Notes: generated from the letters alone by a model not told the origin. Positions 51,141 through 61,467 are shown, numbered from the stretch's first letter. The stretch: DNA of 64,000 nucleotides from Reyranella sp. (GCF_030651995.1 NZ_JAUSBN010000054.1:1-64000), one strand, 5' to 3'. A program made the numbers and translations.

Positions 51141-53642
51141 TCAGTCTCCACCCGAGGAGCCCACCGCCTGGGCCGCCGGCACATGCGAGAAATAGGCGCG
51201 GGTGATGGCCTCGGAGAGCCTGTCGAGCTGCTGTTCCGTGTCGGACGCGACATCGCGCAGCATGGCGAGCGCAAGCCCCTCATGACGCCACGCCTGTTCG
51301 TCGCCGCCGAACTGGCGGACCACCGCTTCCAGGTCCACTTCCAGCGAGTCGGGCAGCGCAGCGACCCGGACGCCCGAAGCGCGCGCCAGATAGTCGAGAT
51401 GCGCCTTGATGGTGCGAAGCTGGAAAACCAGTCCGCGCGGATTGGCATCGTCGAGGATGACGAGGTCGAGCACGGGAGCGGGCTGCAGCTGGCCGAGATA
51501 GCGCGTGCGGTAGGTGATGGTGCTGTCGCACAGTTCGAGCGCCAGGCGCATCGCGGCGTCCCAGTCGATCGGCGAAAGCGTGAAGGGGCCGAGCGCGCCG
51601 GTGAGCACATGCAGTCCGCGTTCGATACGGCGGCCGAGATCGAGGAATCGCCAGCCCGTACCGCGCGTCATGTTCTCCTGCGCCAGGCCCGACAGCGTGG
51701 CGACGAACCGCACGATCTCGTCGAGGGCGGCGAGCAGCGGATCGAGGTTGCCGCGCGCCGCCAGCAGGCGCTTGCGCACTTCGACCATCTCAGGGCCCGC
51801 GGCCGTCGTCATGTCGACCGAGAAGCGATCGCGCATGGTGGCGGTCAGTCGCTGGATGCCGTCGAGCACGGTGGCGAGGCCGCGATCGTCGGCCGCGACG
51901 CCCGCCAGGCCCTGTTGGAACAGGGCGCTCTCGGGCGGTGCCAGGGCCGACGCGTGATCCATCAAATTCGCTGCGTCGAGCAACCTGCCGAGCAGCTTGA
52001 GTTCGACGGCGTCGCGCGGGCCGACGGCGCCCTGCGCCACGCGCGCCGCCGTGGTGCGCAGGAGACGCGCATCGTTGTCGAGGCGCTCGATGTAGCGGCC
52101 GAGCCAGAAGAGATTGTCGGCGACCCTGCTCTGCAGGTCGGCGGTGCCGCGCTCGACGGCGAGCTGGTGAAAGCGCCGGGTCGTCGGCAACTGGACGTCG
52201 GCGGCATCCTCGGCCAGCACCCATACGTCCTTCAGGGTGCCGTGCAGCCTGCCCAGCGAGCGCAGCGCAGTGTCGCCGTCGGGCTCGCGGGCGAGGCCGC
52301 CCGGCAGTACGTGATAGGTGTCGTGGTCGGCCACGACGAAGGCGCGCATCACGACGGCCGACGGCACCAGAGACTGCCCGTCCCACTTCGGCGTGAGCGA
52401 CGGCGTCATGGGGTACTGCGCGACATACTGGCCGGGCTGGGCGCGGATGCGTTCGACCAGCGCCGCGCGCTCGGCCTGTTCGAGCATGCCCACGACGATG
52501 GGTTCGCGGTCCTGGCCGAGGCAGGGGCGCACGATCATGAGGTCGAGGTTGGCCAGCGCGAAGGTGAGCGCCGCCGGCTCGCCCAGCCACCATACGTCGA
52601 GCGACGGCATCCGCAGCTTCTCGCCCAGCAGGTGTTCACTCAGCCGCTCCAGGAAGGGCATGATCGCCGGCGTCTCGACGACCCCCGATCCCAGCGCATT
52701 GGCGAGCGAGATATTGCCGTTGCGAGTGGCTTCCACCAGGCCGGTCACGCCCAACGCGGAATCGGCGCGCATTTCCAGCGGGTCGGCGAAGGCGCTGTCG
52801 AGCCGCCGCAAGAGCACATGCACGGGCCGAAGGCCGGCGAGTGTCTTGATCGAGACCTGGCCGTCGCGCGCGACCATGTCGCCGCCTTCGACCAGCGGGA
52901 CGCCCAGCACGCGCGACAGATAGACATGCTCGAAATAAGTGGCCGAGAGCGAGCCTGGCGTCAGCACCGCCATGTTGGGCTGGGACACGGCGGCCGGCGC
53001 CATCGAGCGCAGCGACTCTTGCCAGCGGTCGACGAAGGGCCGGAGATGGCGGACGGGGATGGAGCGAAAGGCCTCCGGCAGGCTGCGCGCCAGCACGCGG
53101 CGCATCTCCAGGGCATAGCCCACGCCCGCGGGAAGCTCGGTATGGTCGGCCAGGACGTGCCAGCGTCCGTTCCCCAGCCGCACCAGGTCGACCGCATAGT
53201 TGCCGAGGTAACGTCGCGGCGCGGCGCCGTCGGTGACCCGGGCGGGTCGCAGGAAATGCCGGTTGGCGTGGACCAGCATCGGCGGCAGCAGCTTCCGTTT
53301 CAGCAGCGTCTGCGGGCCGTAGACATCGGCCAGGACCCGGTCGAGCAGCTTGGCGCGCTGGATCAGGCCGGCCTCGATGCCCGCCCATTCGTCGGGCGTG
53401 ATGACCATCGGCAGGGGATCGAAGGTCCAGCGGGCCGTACCGCGATCGTCCAGCAGGTTGACGGTCGCGCCCGATTCCTCGAGCTGCCGGCGCGCGCTCT
53501 CGACCCGTTCGCCGAGCCCGTTGGGCAGCGAGCGGATGACGCTCAGGATGCCTTGCCAGTGATAGCGGATCGACTTCTGGCCGGTGACCAGTTCGTCGTA
53601 CGCGCTCGCCGGCGAGGAAGAGAGGCCGCGCAACGACTCCAT
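51141..53642 (-). CDS. Circularly permuted ATP-grasp / alpha-E fusion protein
   Basis: An 833-residue fusion. The N-terminal part (about 1-480) is the circularly permuted type 2 ATP-grasp domain (GIEAGLIQRAKLLDRVLADVYGP, FLRPARVTDGAAPRRY, VSQPNMAVLTPGSLSATYFEH). The C-terminal part (about 500-833) is the all-helical alpha-E domain (VADNLFWLGRYIERLDNDARLL). In other bacteria these are often two adjacent genes. ATP-grasp proteins of this class are predicted peptide or amide ligases. It shares an operon with two transglutaminase-like proteins. Confidence 0.9.
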   Translation of the reverse strand: MESLRGLSSSPASAYDELVTGQKSIRYHWQGILSVIRSLPNGLGERVESARRQLEESGATVNLLDDRGTARWTFDPLPMVITPDEWAGIEAGLIQRAKLLDRVLADVYGPQTLLKRKLLPPMLVHANRHFLRPARVTDGAAPRRYLGNYAVDLVRLGNGRWHVLADHTELPAGVGYALEMRRVLARSLPEAFRSIPVRHLRPFVDRWQESLRSMAPAAVSQPNMAVLTPGSLSATYFEHVYLSRVLGVPLVEGGDMVARDGQVSIKTLAGLRPVHVLLRRLDSAFADPLEMRADSALGVTGLVEATRNGNISLANALGSGVVETPAIMPFLERLSEHLLGEKLRMPSLDVWWLGEPAALTFALANLDLMIVRPCLGQDREPIVVGMLEQAERAALVERIRAQPGQYVAQYPMTPSLTPKWDGQSLVPSAVVMRAFVVADHDTYHVLPGGLAREPDGDTALRSLGRLHGTLKDVWVLAEDAADVQLPTTRRFHQLAVERGTADLQSRVADNLFWLGRYIERLDNDARLLRTTAARVAQGAVGPRDAVELKLLGRLLDAANLMDHASALAPPESALFQQGLAGVAADDRGLATVLDGIQRLTATMRDRFSVDMTTAAGPEMVEVRKRLLAARGNLDPLLAALDEIVRFVATLSGLAQENMTRGTGWRFLDLGRRIERGLHVLTGALGPFTLSPIDWDAAMRLALELCDSTITYRTRYLGQLQPAPVLDLVILDDANPRGLVFQLRTIKAHLDYLARASGVRVAALPDSLEVDLEAVVRQFGGDEQAWRHEGLALAMLRDVASDTEQQLDRLSEAITRAYFSHVPAAQAVGSSGGD

Positions 53643-53697
53643 GGGCCCGGATACAGAAGTGGAAACGAACGGTCGGACTGCCTGTGAGGCGGGCGAA

Positions 53698-56600
53698 CTA
53701 TAGGCTCTGGGCCCGCCGCAGGTCGAGCGTCAGCGGATGCTCGGGATTGTCGAGCGGACGCGGTTCCGGCGACGCTCCACCGGTATGTCCGATGGCGAAG
53801 AAACGGGCCCGCCGCCGCGCCTCGGCCTCGTTGGCGTTGACCGGCATGCGGTCGTAGTTGCGGCCACCCGGATGGGCCACGTGGTAGGTACAGCCGCCGA
53901 TCGAGCGGCCGCTCCACGAATCGTGGATGTCGAAGGTGAGGGGCGCGTGCACGCCGATGGTCGGATGCAGGGAGTTCGCTGCCTGCCAGGCGCGATAGCG
54001 CACGCCCGCGACGTATTCGCCAGCCGTGCCGGTGGCGCGGAGCGGCAGCTTCCAGCCGTTGCAGGCAATGACATGGCGCTGGTCGTTCAGCCCGGCGACC
54101 TTGACCTGCAGTCGCTCCACCGTGGAATCGACGTAGCGGACCGTGCCGCCGCCGCCCGGCTCCTCGCCCAGTACGTGCCAGGGTTCGAGCGCGTGCCGAA
54201 GTTCGAGTTCGAGGCCGCGCTGCGCCACTTCGCCGAGCTTCGGGAAACGGAATTCGAAATGCGGGGCGAACCACTGGGATGAGAATGCGTAGCCCGCCTC
54301 GCCGAGATCGGAGAGCACGTCGTTGAAATCCTGCCATACGAAATGCGGCAGCATGAAATCGTCGTGCAGGCGGGTGCCCCAGCGGCTGAGCGGCCGCTCG
54401 TAGGGGTGCTCCCAGAACCTGGCGACCAGGCCGCGCAGCAGGGCCTGCTGCGCCACGCTCATGCGCCAGTGCGGCGGCATCTCGAAGGCGCGCAGCTCCA
54501 GCAATCCCCGGCGGCCGGCGGCGGACTCGGGCGTGAACAGCTTGTCGATGCAGAACTCTGTGCGGTGGGCATTGCCGGTCGCGTCGACCAGCAGGTTGCG
54601 GAACACACGGTCGACCAGCCACGGCGGGGTCTGCCGTCCCGGCGCGATCTGGCGGAAGGCGATCTCGAGCTCGTGCAGCGCATCGTTGCGCGCTTCGTCC
54701 ACGCGCGGATGCTGGCTGGTCGGGCCGATGAACAGGCCGGAGAAGAGATACGAGAGCGACGGATGGTTCAGCCAGTAGCCCAGCAGGCTCTTCAGCAGGT
54801 CGGGCCGTCGCAGGATCGGCGAGTCGGCGGCCGAGGGACCGCCCAGGACCACATGGTTGCCGCCGCCGGTCCCGGTGTGGCGGCCGTCGATCATGAACTT
54901 CTGGGCGCCAAGCCGCGTCGTGCGCGCTTCCTCGTAGACGATCTCCGTGCGTTCGACGACCTCGGTCCAGGTCGCGGAGGGATGGATGTTGACCTCGATC
55001 ACCCCGGGGTCGGGCGTGACGCTGAAGTGCAGGACCCGCGGATCGCCGGGCGGCGTGTAGCCTTCGATGAAGATCGGCTGGTCCTGCTCCTCGGCCGTGT
55101 CCTCGAGCGCCGTCACCAGGTCGAGATAATCCTCCATGCGCTCGGTCGGCGGCATGAAGACATGGAGATGACCGTCGCGCGGCTCGAAGGCCATTGCGGT
55201 GCGCACGATTCCGGCGGCCGAAGCGCCGACGGCGGGGCCCAGGCCCGTGTTCGGGGCCAGTGCCCGGCGCCACGCCTCTCGGCGGGCTTCGGCATCGCCG
55301 GCGGTATCGCCCGCGAGTCCCGGTTCCTGACGGCGCAGCACCGGCGCGCGCCGGAAAGCATCGAGCGGCGGCAGATCGGGATGCGGCGCCATCGGATCGG
55401 GCTGGACGATGACGTCGGTGTCGCCGGGGGCCGCCCAGGGCAGCGAATCGAGCGGCAGGCGATAGCCGATCGGCGAATCACCGGGAATCAGATAGCACTT
55501 CTCGGAGCGCAGGAACCACGGACCGCTCTTCCACCGTGGTGCATGCCCGTGCCCGTTGCCGCGCCCGCCATGGTCGCGCCCATTGTGATCCCGAATAACC
55601 GGCAGGACGTAGCCGACCGAACTTTCGAGGCCCTTTTCGAAGACGCGGGCCAGACGCTCGCGCTCCAGCGGATCCTTCACCCTGGCTTCGTCGACCACGA
55701 CGTTGCTGGGCAGGCGCCGTTCGCGCCAGAGATAGTACCAGGTGTCCTCGTAGGCCGGGAAAAGATAGTCGGGATCGAGCTGCAGGCGTTGCGCAAAGGC
55801 GAGAGCGAAGCGGTGCGCAGCCTCGACGGTGGCGCCGACCGGCTTGGACTCCAGCGCATAGAGCTGCGGATTCCGCCAGACCGGCTCGCCGTCCTTGCGC
55901 CAGTAGCAGCCGAGCGCCCAACGCGGCAGCTGCTCGCCGGGATACCATTTGCCCTGGCCGAAATGCAGCAGCGGTCCGGTCGAGAATCGGCTCGCGAGCT
56001 TGCGGAACAGCACGCCCGCCAGCCGCCGCTTCTCGGGGCCGAGCGCCAGGGTGTTCCATTCCGGCCCGTCCATGTCGTCGACCGACACGAAGGTCGGCTC
56101 GCCGCCCATGGTGAGGCGTACGTCATGCTTGCCGATGTCGCGCTCGATCGCCTCGCCGACCTTGAGCAGGGTGGCCCATTGCTCCTCGGTATAGGGCTTG
56201 GTGGTGCGCGGCGTTTCGCGCACGCGCGTCACCGTCATCGCATGCTCGAACTCGACCTCGGCCTTCTCGATCGCGCCCTCGATCGGCGCCGCGCTCGATG
56301 GTTCGGGCGTGCAGGCGAGGGGAATGTGACCTTCGCCGGTCAGCAGCCCGGAGGTCGGATCGAGGCCGATCCAGCCGGCGCCCGGCAGATAGACTTCGCA
56401 CCAGGCGTGGAGGTCGGTGAAGTCGTGCGTTGGACCCTCGGGCCCTTCGAGCGGCTTCTCGTCGGCCACGAGCTGGATCAGGTAACCCGAGGCGAATCGA
56501 GCGGCAAACCCCAGGTGGCGCAGGATCATGACCAGCAGCCAGCCGGTGTCGCGGCAGGATCCCTTGGCGCGGGCGAGCGTCTCCTCGCAGCTCTGCACAC

Positions 56601-57093
56601 CCGGTTCCAGGCGGACGATGTAGCCGATCTCGCGCTGCAGGCGGGCGTTCAGGCCGACGATGAAATCGATCGTGCGCTGCTCTTTGCGGTCGACCGAGGC
56701 GAGCCAGGCCGAGAGTCTCGGCCCCAGCGGTTCCAGCTTGCGGAACGGCGCGATCTCCTCGGCCAGCGAGGCATCGTAGGCGAAGGGCCAGGTCTCGGCC
56801 GAGGGCTCCAGGAAGAAGTCGAACGGATTGATGACCGACATGTCGGCCACCAGGTCGACCACGACCTCGAAAAGATCGGTCTTTTCCGGGAACACCAGCC
56901 GCGCCAGGTGATTTCCCTGCGGATCCTGCTGCCAGTTGATGAAATGCTGGGCCGGGGTGACCTTCAGCGAATAGGAAAGAACGGGGGTCCGGCTATGGGG
57001 GGCCGGACGCAGACGCACGATCTGCGGCCCCAGTTCGATGGGTCGGTCGTACCGGTAGGTCGTCCGATGATGCAGCGCGACGTGGATGCTCAT
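53698..57093 (-). CDS. Transglutaminase / DUF2126 large protein
   Basis: A 1131-residue protein. The N-terminal transglutaminase domain has the triad Cys180 (AKGSCRDTGW), His229 (DLHAWCEVY) and Asp245 (GLDPTSGLL). The remaining 850 residues are DUF2126, with LTMGGEPTFVSVDDMDGPEWN, KWYPGEQLPRWALGCYWRKDG and GLFIGPTSQHPRVDEARND among conserved parts. DUF2126 contains a glutamine-synthetase/COOH-NH2-ligase-like domain by published prediction. It heads the set and is divergent from the SDR gene. Confidence 0.9.
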   Translation of the reverse strand: MSIHVALHHRTTYRYDRPIELGPQIVRLRPAPHSRTPVLSYSLKVTPAQHFINWQQDPQGNHLARLVFPEKTDLFEVVVDLVADMSVINPFDFFLEPSAETWPFAYDASLAEEIAPFRKLEPLGPRLSAWLASVDRKEQRTIDFIVGLNARLQREIGYIVRLEPGVQSCEETLARAKGSCRDTGWLLVMILRHLGFAARFASGYLIQLVADEKPLEGPEGPTHDFTDLHAWCEVYLPGAGWIGLDPTSGLLTGEGHIPLACTPEPSSAAPIEGAIEKAEVEFEHAMTVTRVRETPRTTKPYTEEQWATLLKVGEAIERDIGKHDVRLTMGGEPTFVSVDDMDGPEWNTLALGPEKRRLAGVLFRKLASRFSTGPLLHFGQGKWYPGEQLPRWALGCYWRKDGEPVWRNPQLYALESKPVGATVEAAHRFALAFAQRLQLDPDYLFPAYEDTWYYLWRERRLPSNVVVDEARVKDPLERERLARVFEKGLESSVGYVLPVIRDHNGRDHGGRGNGHGHAPRWKSGPWFLRSEKCYLIPGDSPIGYRLPLDSLPWAAPGDTDVIVQPDPMAPHPDLPPLDAFRRAPVLRRQEPGLAGDTAGDAEARREAWRRALAPNTGLGPAVGASAAGIVRTAMAFEPRDGHLHVFMPPTERMEDYLDLVTALEDTAEEQDQPIFIEGYTPPGDPRVLHFSVTPDPGVIEVNIHPSATWTEVVERTEIVYEEARTTRLGAQKFMIDGRHTGTGGGNHVVLGGPSAADSPILRRPDLLKSLLGYWLNHPSLSYLFSGLFIGPTSQHPRVDEARNDALHELEIAFRQIAPGRQTPPWLVDRVFRNLLVDATGNAHRTEFCIDKLFTPESAAGRRGLLELRAFEMPPHWRMSVAQQALLRGLVARFWEHPYERPLSRWGTRLHDDFMLPHFVWQDFNDVLSDLGEAGYAFSSQWFAPHFEFRFPKLGEVAQRGLELELRHALEPWHVLGEEPGGGGTVRYVDSTVERLQVKVAGLNDQRHVIACNGWKLPLRATGTAGEYVAGVRYRAWQAANSLHPTIGVHAPLTFDIHDSWSGRSIGGCTYHVAHPGGRNYDRMPVNANEAEARRRARFFAIGHTGGASPEPRPLDNPEHPLTLDLRRAQSL

Positions 57094-57202
57094 GACGGCC
57101 TGCTGTTTCGCTCCGAAGACAGACTAAGCAAGTGACATGCCACTAAGCAAGGAACTGGCGCTATGCTTCCGTCATGATCCTTTTTTGACGGGACCGTTCA
57201 TC

Positions 57203-57946
57203 ATGACCAACCACTTCGATCTCACGGGCAAGGTTGCCCTCGTCACCGGCGGCAGCCGCGGGCTGGGCTACCAGATGGTGAAGGCCTTCGCCGACCACGG
57301 GGCCGACGTCTTCATCACCAGCCGCAAGCTGGAGACCTGCGACAAGGTCGCGGCCGAGGTTCGGGCGATGGGCCGCAGGGCGGCAACCTATGCCTGCAAC
57401 GTCGCCAACTGGCAGGAACTCGACGGCATGGTAGAGGCGGCCTACGCAGCCTTCGGGAAGATCGACATCCTAGTGAACAATGCCGGCTCCTCGCCGCTCG
57501 CCCCTTCGTCGCTGGAGACCCCGGAACAGCTGTTCGACCGCATCGTGTCGCTGAACTTCAAGGCACCGTTCCGTGTGATGTCGCTGGTCGGCAGTCGTAT
57601 GGCGGCGGGCGAGGGCGGTTCGATCATCAACGTCTCGAGCGCCGGCGCGCTGCGCCCGCGTCCGCAGATCGCGCCTTACGCAGGCGCCAAGGCGGCACTC
57701 AACGCGCTCACTGAGGCCTTCGCCTTCGAGTACGGGCCGAAGGTGCGGGTGAACACGATCTCGCCGGGCCGCTTCCTGACCGACGTGTCCAAGGCCTGGC
57801 CGGAGGAGCACAAGGCCAACCCGACGGCGGCGCTGAAGCGCAGCGGCCAGCCGGAGGAAATCGTGACGGCGGCGCTCTATCTCGCGTCGAGCAAGTCGAG
57901 TTTCACCACCGGATCGCTGGTCCGGGTCGATGGAGGAATCGCATGA
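57203..57946 (+). CDS. Short-chain dehydrogenase/reductase (SDR)
   Basis: A 247-residue SDR. The nucleotide motif is TGGSRGLGYQ, the structural motif NNAG follows at about residue 90, and the catalytic triad is Ser in NVSSAGAL with Tyr and Lys in YAGAK. ATG 57203 is preferred over an upstream in-frame start at 57137, which adds a non-conserved leader. The stop overlaps the alcohol dehydrogenase ATG. Together they may interconvert a hydroxyl and carbonyl group of one substrate. Confidence 0.92.
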   Translation: MTNHFDLTGKVALVTGGSRGLGYQMVKAFADHGADVFITSRKLETCDKVAAEVRAMGRRAATYACNVANWQELDGMVEAAYAAFGKIDILVNNAGSSPLAPSSLETPEQLFDRIVSLNFKAPFRVMSLVGSRMAAGEGGSIINVSSAGALRPRPQIAPYAGAKAALNALTEAFAFEYGPKVRVNTISPGRFLTDVSKAWPEEHKANPTAALKRSGQPEEIVTAALYLASSKSSFTTGSLVRVDGGIA

Positions 57947-59073
57947 AGATGAAAGCCGGCGTTCTCACGGTCTGCGGTGCGCCCCGCCCCTTCGCGAAGT
58001 CGAAGCCCATCCATGTGGTCGAGGTCGATCTCGATCCGCCGGGCGAGGGCGAGGTCCTGGTCAAGGTGGGCGGCGGCGGTCTCTGCCACTCCGACCTGTC
58101 GCTGATCAACGGCGACCGGCCGCGCCCCGTGCCGATCGTGCTGGGCCATGAAGGCTCGGGCGAGATCGTCGAGGTGGGCGCGGGCGTGCACGACGTGAAG
58201 GTGGGCGACCATGTATGCTTCACCTTCAACGTGAGCTGCGGCCGCTGCCGTCGCTGCCTCGAAGGCCGTCCCTACATCTGCGAGCGCTCGATCACGCCGC
58301 GCGCCGCCGGCCAGCTCCTGTCCGGCCATCATCGCCTCCATATGGACGGCAAGCCGGTGAACCATCACTCGGGCGTTTCCTGCTACGCCGAATATGCCGT
58401 GGTCGATCGCGGCTCGATCGTGGTCATCGACCGCAGCCTGCCGCTCGACGTGGCGGCGTTGTTCGGTTGCGCCGTCGTCACGGGCGTGGGCGCCGTCGTG
58501 AACACCGGCAAGATCGAGCCGGGCAGTTCGGTGGCCATCGTCGGCCTCGGCGGCGTGGGTCTCAGCGGCCTGATGGGCGCGGTGCTCGCGGGCGCGGGTC
58601 GCATCGTGGCCATCGATCTCTCCGACGAGAAGCTCGGTCTTGCCCGCCAACTCGGTGCGACGGACACGGTGAATGCCAAGGACGTCGACCATGTCACGCA
58701 GGTACGCGATCTCACCAACGGCGGTGTCGACTATGCCTTCGATCTCGCCGGCACCATCAAGGCGATGGAGACGGCCTATCTCGTCACCCGCTGGGGCGGC
58801 ACGACAGTGACGGCGGGGCTGTCACCGATCGTGGCCGACTTCTCGTTCAAGCAGAGCATGCTGGTCAGCGAGGAGAAGACGATCAAGGGCTCCTACATGG
58901 GAAGCTGCGTGCCGGTGCGCGACATCCCGCGCTTCATCGCGCTCTACCAGCAGGGCAAGCTGCCGGTCGACCGCATGGTCAGCCAGCGCATCGGGTTTGA
59001 CGAGTTGAACGAAGGCTTCGACCGCCTGCAGGATGTGGCGACCGTTCGGCAGATACTGGTGCCGCACGGATGA
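57943..59073 (+). CDS. Zinc-dependent alcohol dehydrogenase (medium chain)
   Basis: A 376-residue enzyme. Catalytic zinc ligands are Cys48 and His69 (GHEGSGEIVEVG follows). Structural zinc ligands are Cys99, Cys102, Cys105 and Cys113 in CGRCRRCLEGRPYIC. The NAD motif is GLGGVGLSG near residue 205. Length and motifs resemble the class III/AdhC-type branch rather than short quinone oxidoreductases. It overlaps the SDR gene by four bases. Confidence 0.93.
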   Translation: MKMKAGVLTVCGAPRPFAKSKPIHVVEVDLDPPGEGEVLVKVGGGGLCHSDLSLINGDRPRPVPIVLGHEGSGEIVEVGAGVHDVKVGDHVCFTFNVSCGRCRRCLEGRPYICERSITPRAAGQLLSGHHRLHMDGKPVNHHSGVSCYAEYAVVDRGSIVVIDRSLPLDVAALFGCAVVTGVGAVVNTGKIEPGSSVAIVGLGGVGLSGLMGAVLAGAGRIVAIDLSDEKLGLARQLGATDTVNAKDVDHVTQVRDLTNGGVDYAFDLAGTIKAMETAYLVTRWGGTTVTAGLSPIVADFSFKQSMLVSEEKTIKGSYMGSCVPVRDIPRFIALYQQGKLPVDRMVSQRIGFDELNEGFDRLQDVATVRQILVPHG

Positions 59074-59107
59074 CGACAGAACTTGCAAAACATCTTCAGG
59101 TCCGTCG

Positions 59108-59569
59108 ATGTCCCTCGAGATCGCCACAGAGACTCCATTGCAGGACGAGGTCCGTACGCTCGTTGCCGAGCTAAACGCCGTGCTGCTGGAACTGACGCCG
59201 CCCGAACACTGCCACCATCTGACGGTCGAGCAGATGGCCGATGACGATACCACCGTCTTCATCGCGCGAGAGGGCGGCGTGGCGATCGCCTGTGGGGCGC
59301 TGAAGCGACACGGCGACGGCATCGGTGAGGTCAAGCGCATGTACACGCGGCCGAGCCATCGTGGCCGCCGGATCGGCGAGCAGATCGTGGCCCGCATCGA
59401 GGCGATGGCGCGCGCCGAGGGGCTGAAGCGTCTCGTGCTGGAGACCGGCGACCGTCACTACGCGGCCTGGAAAGTTTATGAACGTTCCGGCTTCACACGC
59501 TGTGGTCCGGTTCTCGATTACGCCGACGTCAAATGGTCGGTGTTCTACGACAAGGCGCTTGCCGACTGA
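59108..59569 (+). CDS. GNAT-family N-acetyltransferase
   Basis: A 153-residue acetyltransferase. The acetyl-CoA motif A is EVKRMYTRPSHRGRRIGEQIVARIE (R-x-x-G-x-G/A type), followed by LVLETGDRHYAAWKVYERSGF. ATG 59108 is 34 bases after the alcohol dehydrogenase stop; the longer frame upstream overlaps that gene. Substrate unknown. Confidence 0.88.
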   Translation: MSLEIATETPLQDEVRTLVAELNAVLLELTPPEHCHHLTVEQMADDDTTVFIAREGGVAIACGALKRHGDGIGEVKRMYTRPSHRGRRIGEQIVARIEAMARAEGLKRLVLETGDRHYAAWKVYERSGFTRCGPVLDYADVKWSVFYDKALAD

Positions 59570-59572
59570 GGT

Positions 59573-60538
59573 CTAATCCGCCGCGGCGTAGAGGCGGTCG
59601 AGATCGCCGTCGTCGTAGGCGTATTCGGTCGAGCAGAACTCGCACTTCACCGAGACGCGGCCGGTCTTGTCGCGCAGGTCGACGAGTTCCTCGCGCCGGA
59701 TCGAGCGCAGCACGCTGTCGATGCGCTCGCGGCTGCAGCGGCAGCGCGCCTCGAAGGGCCGCCGGTCGAAGACCCTGGGACCCTCCTGATGGAACAGGCG
59801 GTGCAGCAGGGTGGTGCCCGGCAGCGCCGGATCCAGCATTTCCTTCTCGGTGGCCGAGGCCATCAGGATCACGGCCTTGCGCCAGTCGTCCTCGCGCTGC
59901 TCGGCATCGACGTCGACGCGGCCGGCGTCGAACTCGGGCATCTGCTGGACCATGAGGGAGGCGGCGAGCCAGCGGTGCCCGTCACCCGTTTCGTCGCGGC
60001 GCGCCGTGATCTTGATGCCGGTCGGCAGCTGCTCGGACTGACGGAAGTAGGTGTGGGCGCAGTCCGCGAGGGTCGCGCCCTCAAGCGGCACGACGCCCTG
60101 GTAGCGCTCGGTATGCTGGCCCTGGTCGACGGTGAAGGTGAGGCGGCCCTGGCCGAACAGTTTGGGGATGTAGCCGTCGGGAACGTCCTCGTTGCCGCTG
60201 CCCAGCGCGATGGCCAGCTTCCAGGAATCGAACTGCGCATAGCCGCGCAGCGCCCCGTCGCTGGTGAGATCGGTGACCAGCAGGCGGATCGGCCCGTCGC
60301 CGGTGATCTGCAGGGTGAAGATGCCGTCGTACTTCAGCGAGGTCGCGAGGGTGGCGCACAGCGCCATCGACTCGGCCAGCGGCCGCGCTACGGCCAATGG
60401 ATAGCCGTGGCGCTCGATCACTTCATCCAGGGCGGGACCCAGCCGGACCAGCCGGCCGCGCACGCCGAGCGCGTCCAGTTGGAAAGGAAGGACGCGGTCC
60501 CAGTCATCGGAAGGAGGTCCTCCCGATGGCGAGCTCAA
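59573..60538 (-). CDS. hslO: Hsp33 redox-regulated chaperone
   Basis: A 321-residue Hsp33. The C-terminal zinc redox switch is complete: Cys266 and Cys268 (C-R-C), Cys299 and Cys302 (C-E-F-C). The N-terminal chaperone domain has [28 protein letters not shown]. Oxidation releases zinc and activates holdase function in the cytoplasm. The start appears to be TTG 60538, overlapping the argF TGA; a GTG at 60547 is possible. A longer frame upstream is antisense to nothing but overlaps argF, so it is not used. Coupling to argF is common in alphaproteobacteria. Confidence 0.9.
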   Translation of the reverse strand: MSSPSGGPPSDDWDRVLPFQLDALGVRGRLVRLGPALDEVIERHGYPLAVARPLAESMALCATLATSLKYDGIFTLQITGDGPIRLLVTDLTSDGALRGYAQFDSWKLAIALGSGNEDVPDGYIPKLFGQGRLTFTVDQGQHTERYQGVVPLEGATLADCAHTYFRQSEQLPTGIKITARRDETGDGHRWLAASLMVQQMPEFDAGRVDVDAEQREDDWRKAVILMASATEKEMLDPALPGTTLLHRLFHQEGPRVFDRRPFEARCRCSRERIDSVLRSIRREELVDLRDKTGRVSVKCEFCSTEYAYDDGDLDRLYAAAD

Positions 60539-61461
60539 GACAGGCACCAGGCCAGGATGCTCTTCTGGGCATGCAGGCGGTTCTCGGCCTCGTCGAACAC
60601 GACCGACTGCGGACCGTCGATCACCTCCGCGGTCACTTCCTCGCCGCGATGCGCGGGCAGGCAGTGCATGAAGATCGCGTCCTTCTTGGCCTGCTTCATC
60701 AGGCGCTCGTCGACCTGGTAGGCGCGCAGCAGATTGTGTCGTCGCGCGGCGCTCGGGCTGTCGGGATCCTCGTCGCCCATCGACACCCAGGTGTCGGTGA
60801 CCACGCAGTCGGCGTCCTTCACCATCGACCCCGGGTCGTGGCCGATCGAGATTTGGCCCCTGGACTTCTCGGCCCACTGGACCACGTCGGCCGGCGGTGT
60901 CAGTTCGGGCGGGCAGGCGATGCGCAGCTCGAAGTCGAACTGGACCGCCGCATGGATCCAGGACGTCGCCATGTTGTTGCCGTCGCCGGACCAGACCACC
61001 GACTTGCCCTGGATGGGACCGCGATGCTCCTCGTAGGTCATGACGTCGGCCATCAGCTGGCACGGATGGGTCTTGTCGGTCAGCCCGTTGATCACCGGCA
61101 CGGTCGCGTACTTCGCCATCTCGAGGAGCTTCTCCTCGACGGTGGTGCGCATCATGATGATGTCGACGTAGCGGCTGAGCACGCGCGCGGTGTCGGCGAT
61201 GGTCTCGCCGCGGCCGAGCTGCGTATCGGTGCGGCCCAGCATGATCGTCTGGCCGCCGAGCTCGCGCATCCCGACCTCGAACGACACGCGGGTGCGCGTC
61301 GAGGGCTTCTCGAAGATCATGGCGAGTGTCTTGCCGGCCAGCGGCTGGTCGTGCCCGCCGCTGGACCGTGCCTTCTTCATCGCCTTGCCGTGATCGAGGA
61401 TCTGGCGAAGCGTCCTGGGATCGACCTGGTCGAGGTCGAGGAAATGCTTGGGCGTTGCCAT
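60535..61461 (-). CDS. argF: Ornithine carbamoyltransferase
   Basis: A 308-residue enzyme that makes citrulline from ornithine and carbamoyl phosphate. The carbamoyl-phosphate motif S-T-R-T-R is at residues 54-58, and the HPCQ motif (THPCQLMAD) at 132-135. The ornithine-side H-C-L-P-A-H-R is at 266-272. Full length for the family. It starts six bases after argD ends and overlaps hslO at its 3' end. Confidence 0.97.
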   Translation of the reverse strand: MATPKHFLDLDQVDPRTLRQILDHGKAMKKARSSGGHDQPLAGKTLAMIFEKPSTRTRVSFEVGMRELGGQTIMLGRTDTQLGRGETIADTARVLSRYVDIIMMRTTVEEKLLEMAKYATVPVINGLTDKTHPCQLMADVMTYEEHRGPIQGKSVVWSGDGNNMATSWIHAAVQFDFELRIACPPELTPPADVVQWAEKSRGQISIGHDPGSMVKDADCVVTDTWVSMGDEDPDSPSAARRHNLLRAYQVDERLMKQAKKDAIFMHCLPAHRGEEVTAEVIDGPQSVVFDEAENRLHAQKSILAWCLS

Positions 61462-61467
61462 GGGGGC

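Noticed and set aside
60539-61063. N-terminal extension of the Hsp33 frame into argF
   Set aside because: The extra 170 codons overlap a certain ornithine carbamoyltransferase gene and have low-complexity Arg/Gly composition. Hsp33 proteins are about 290-330 residues.
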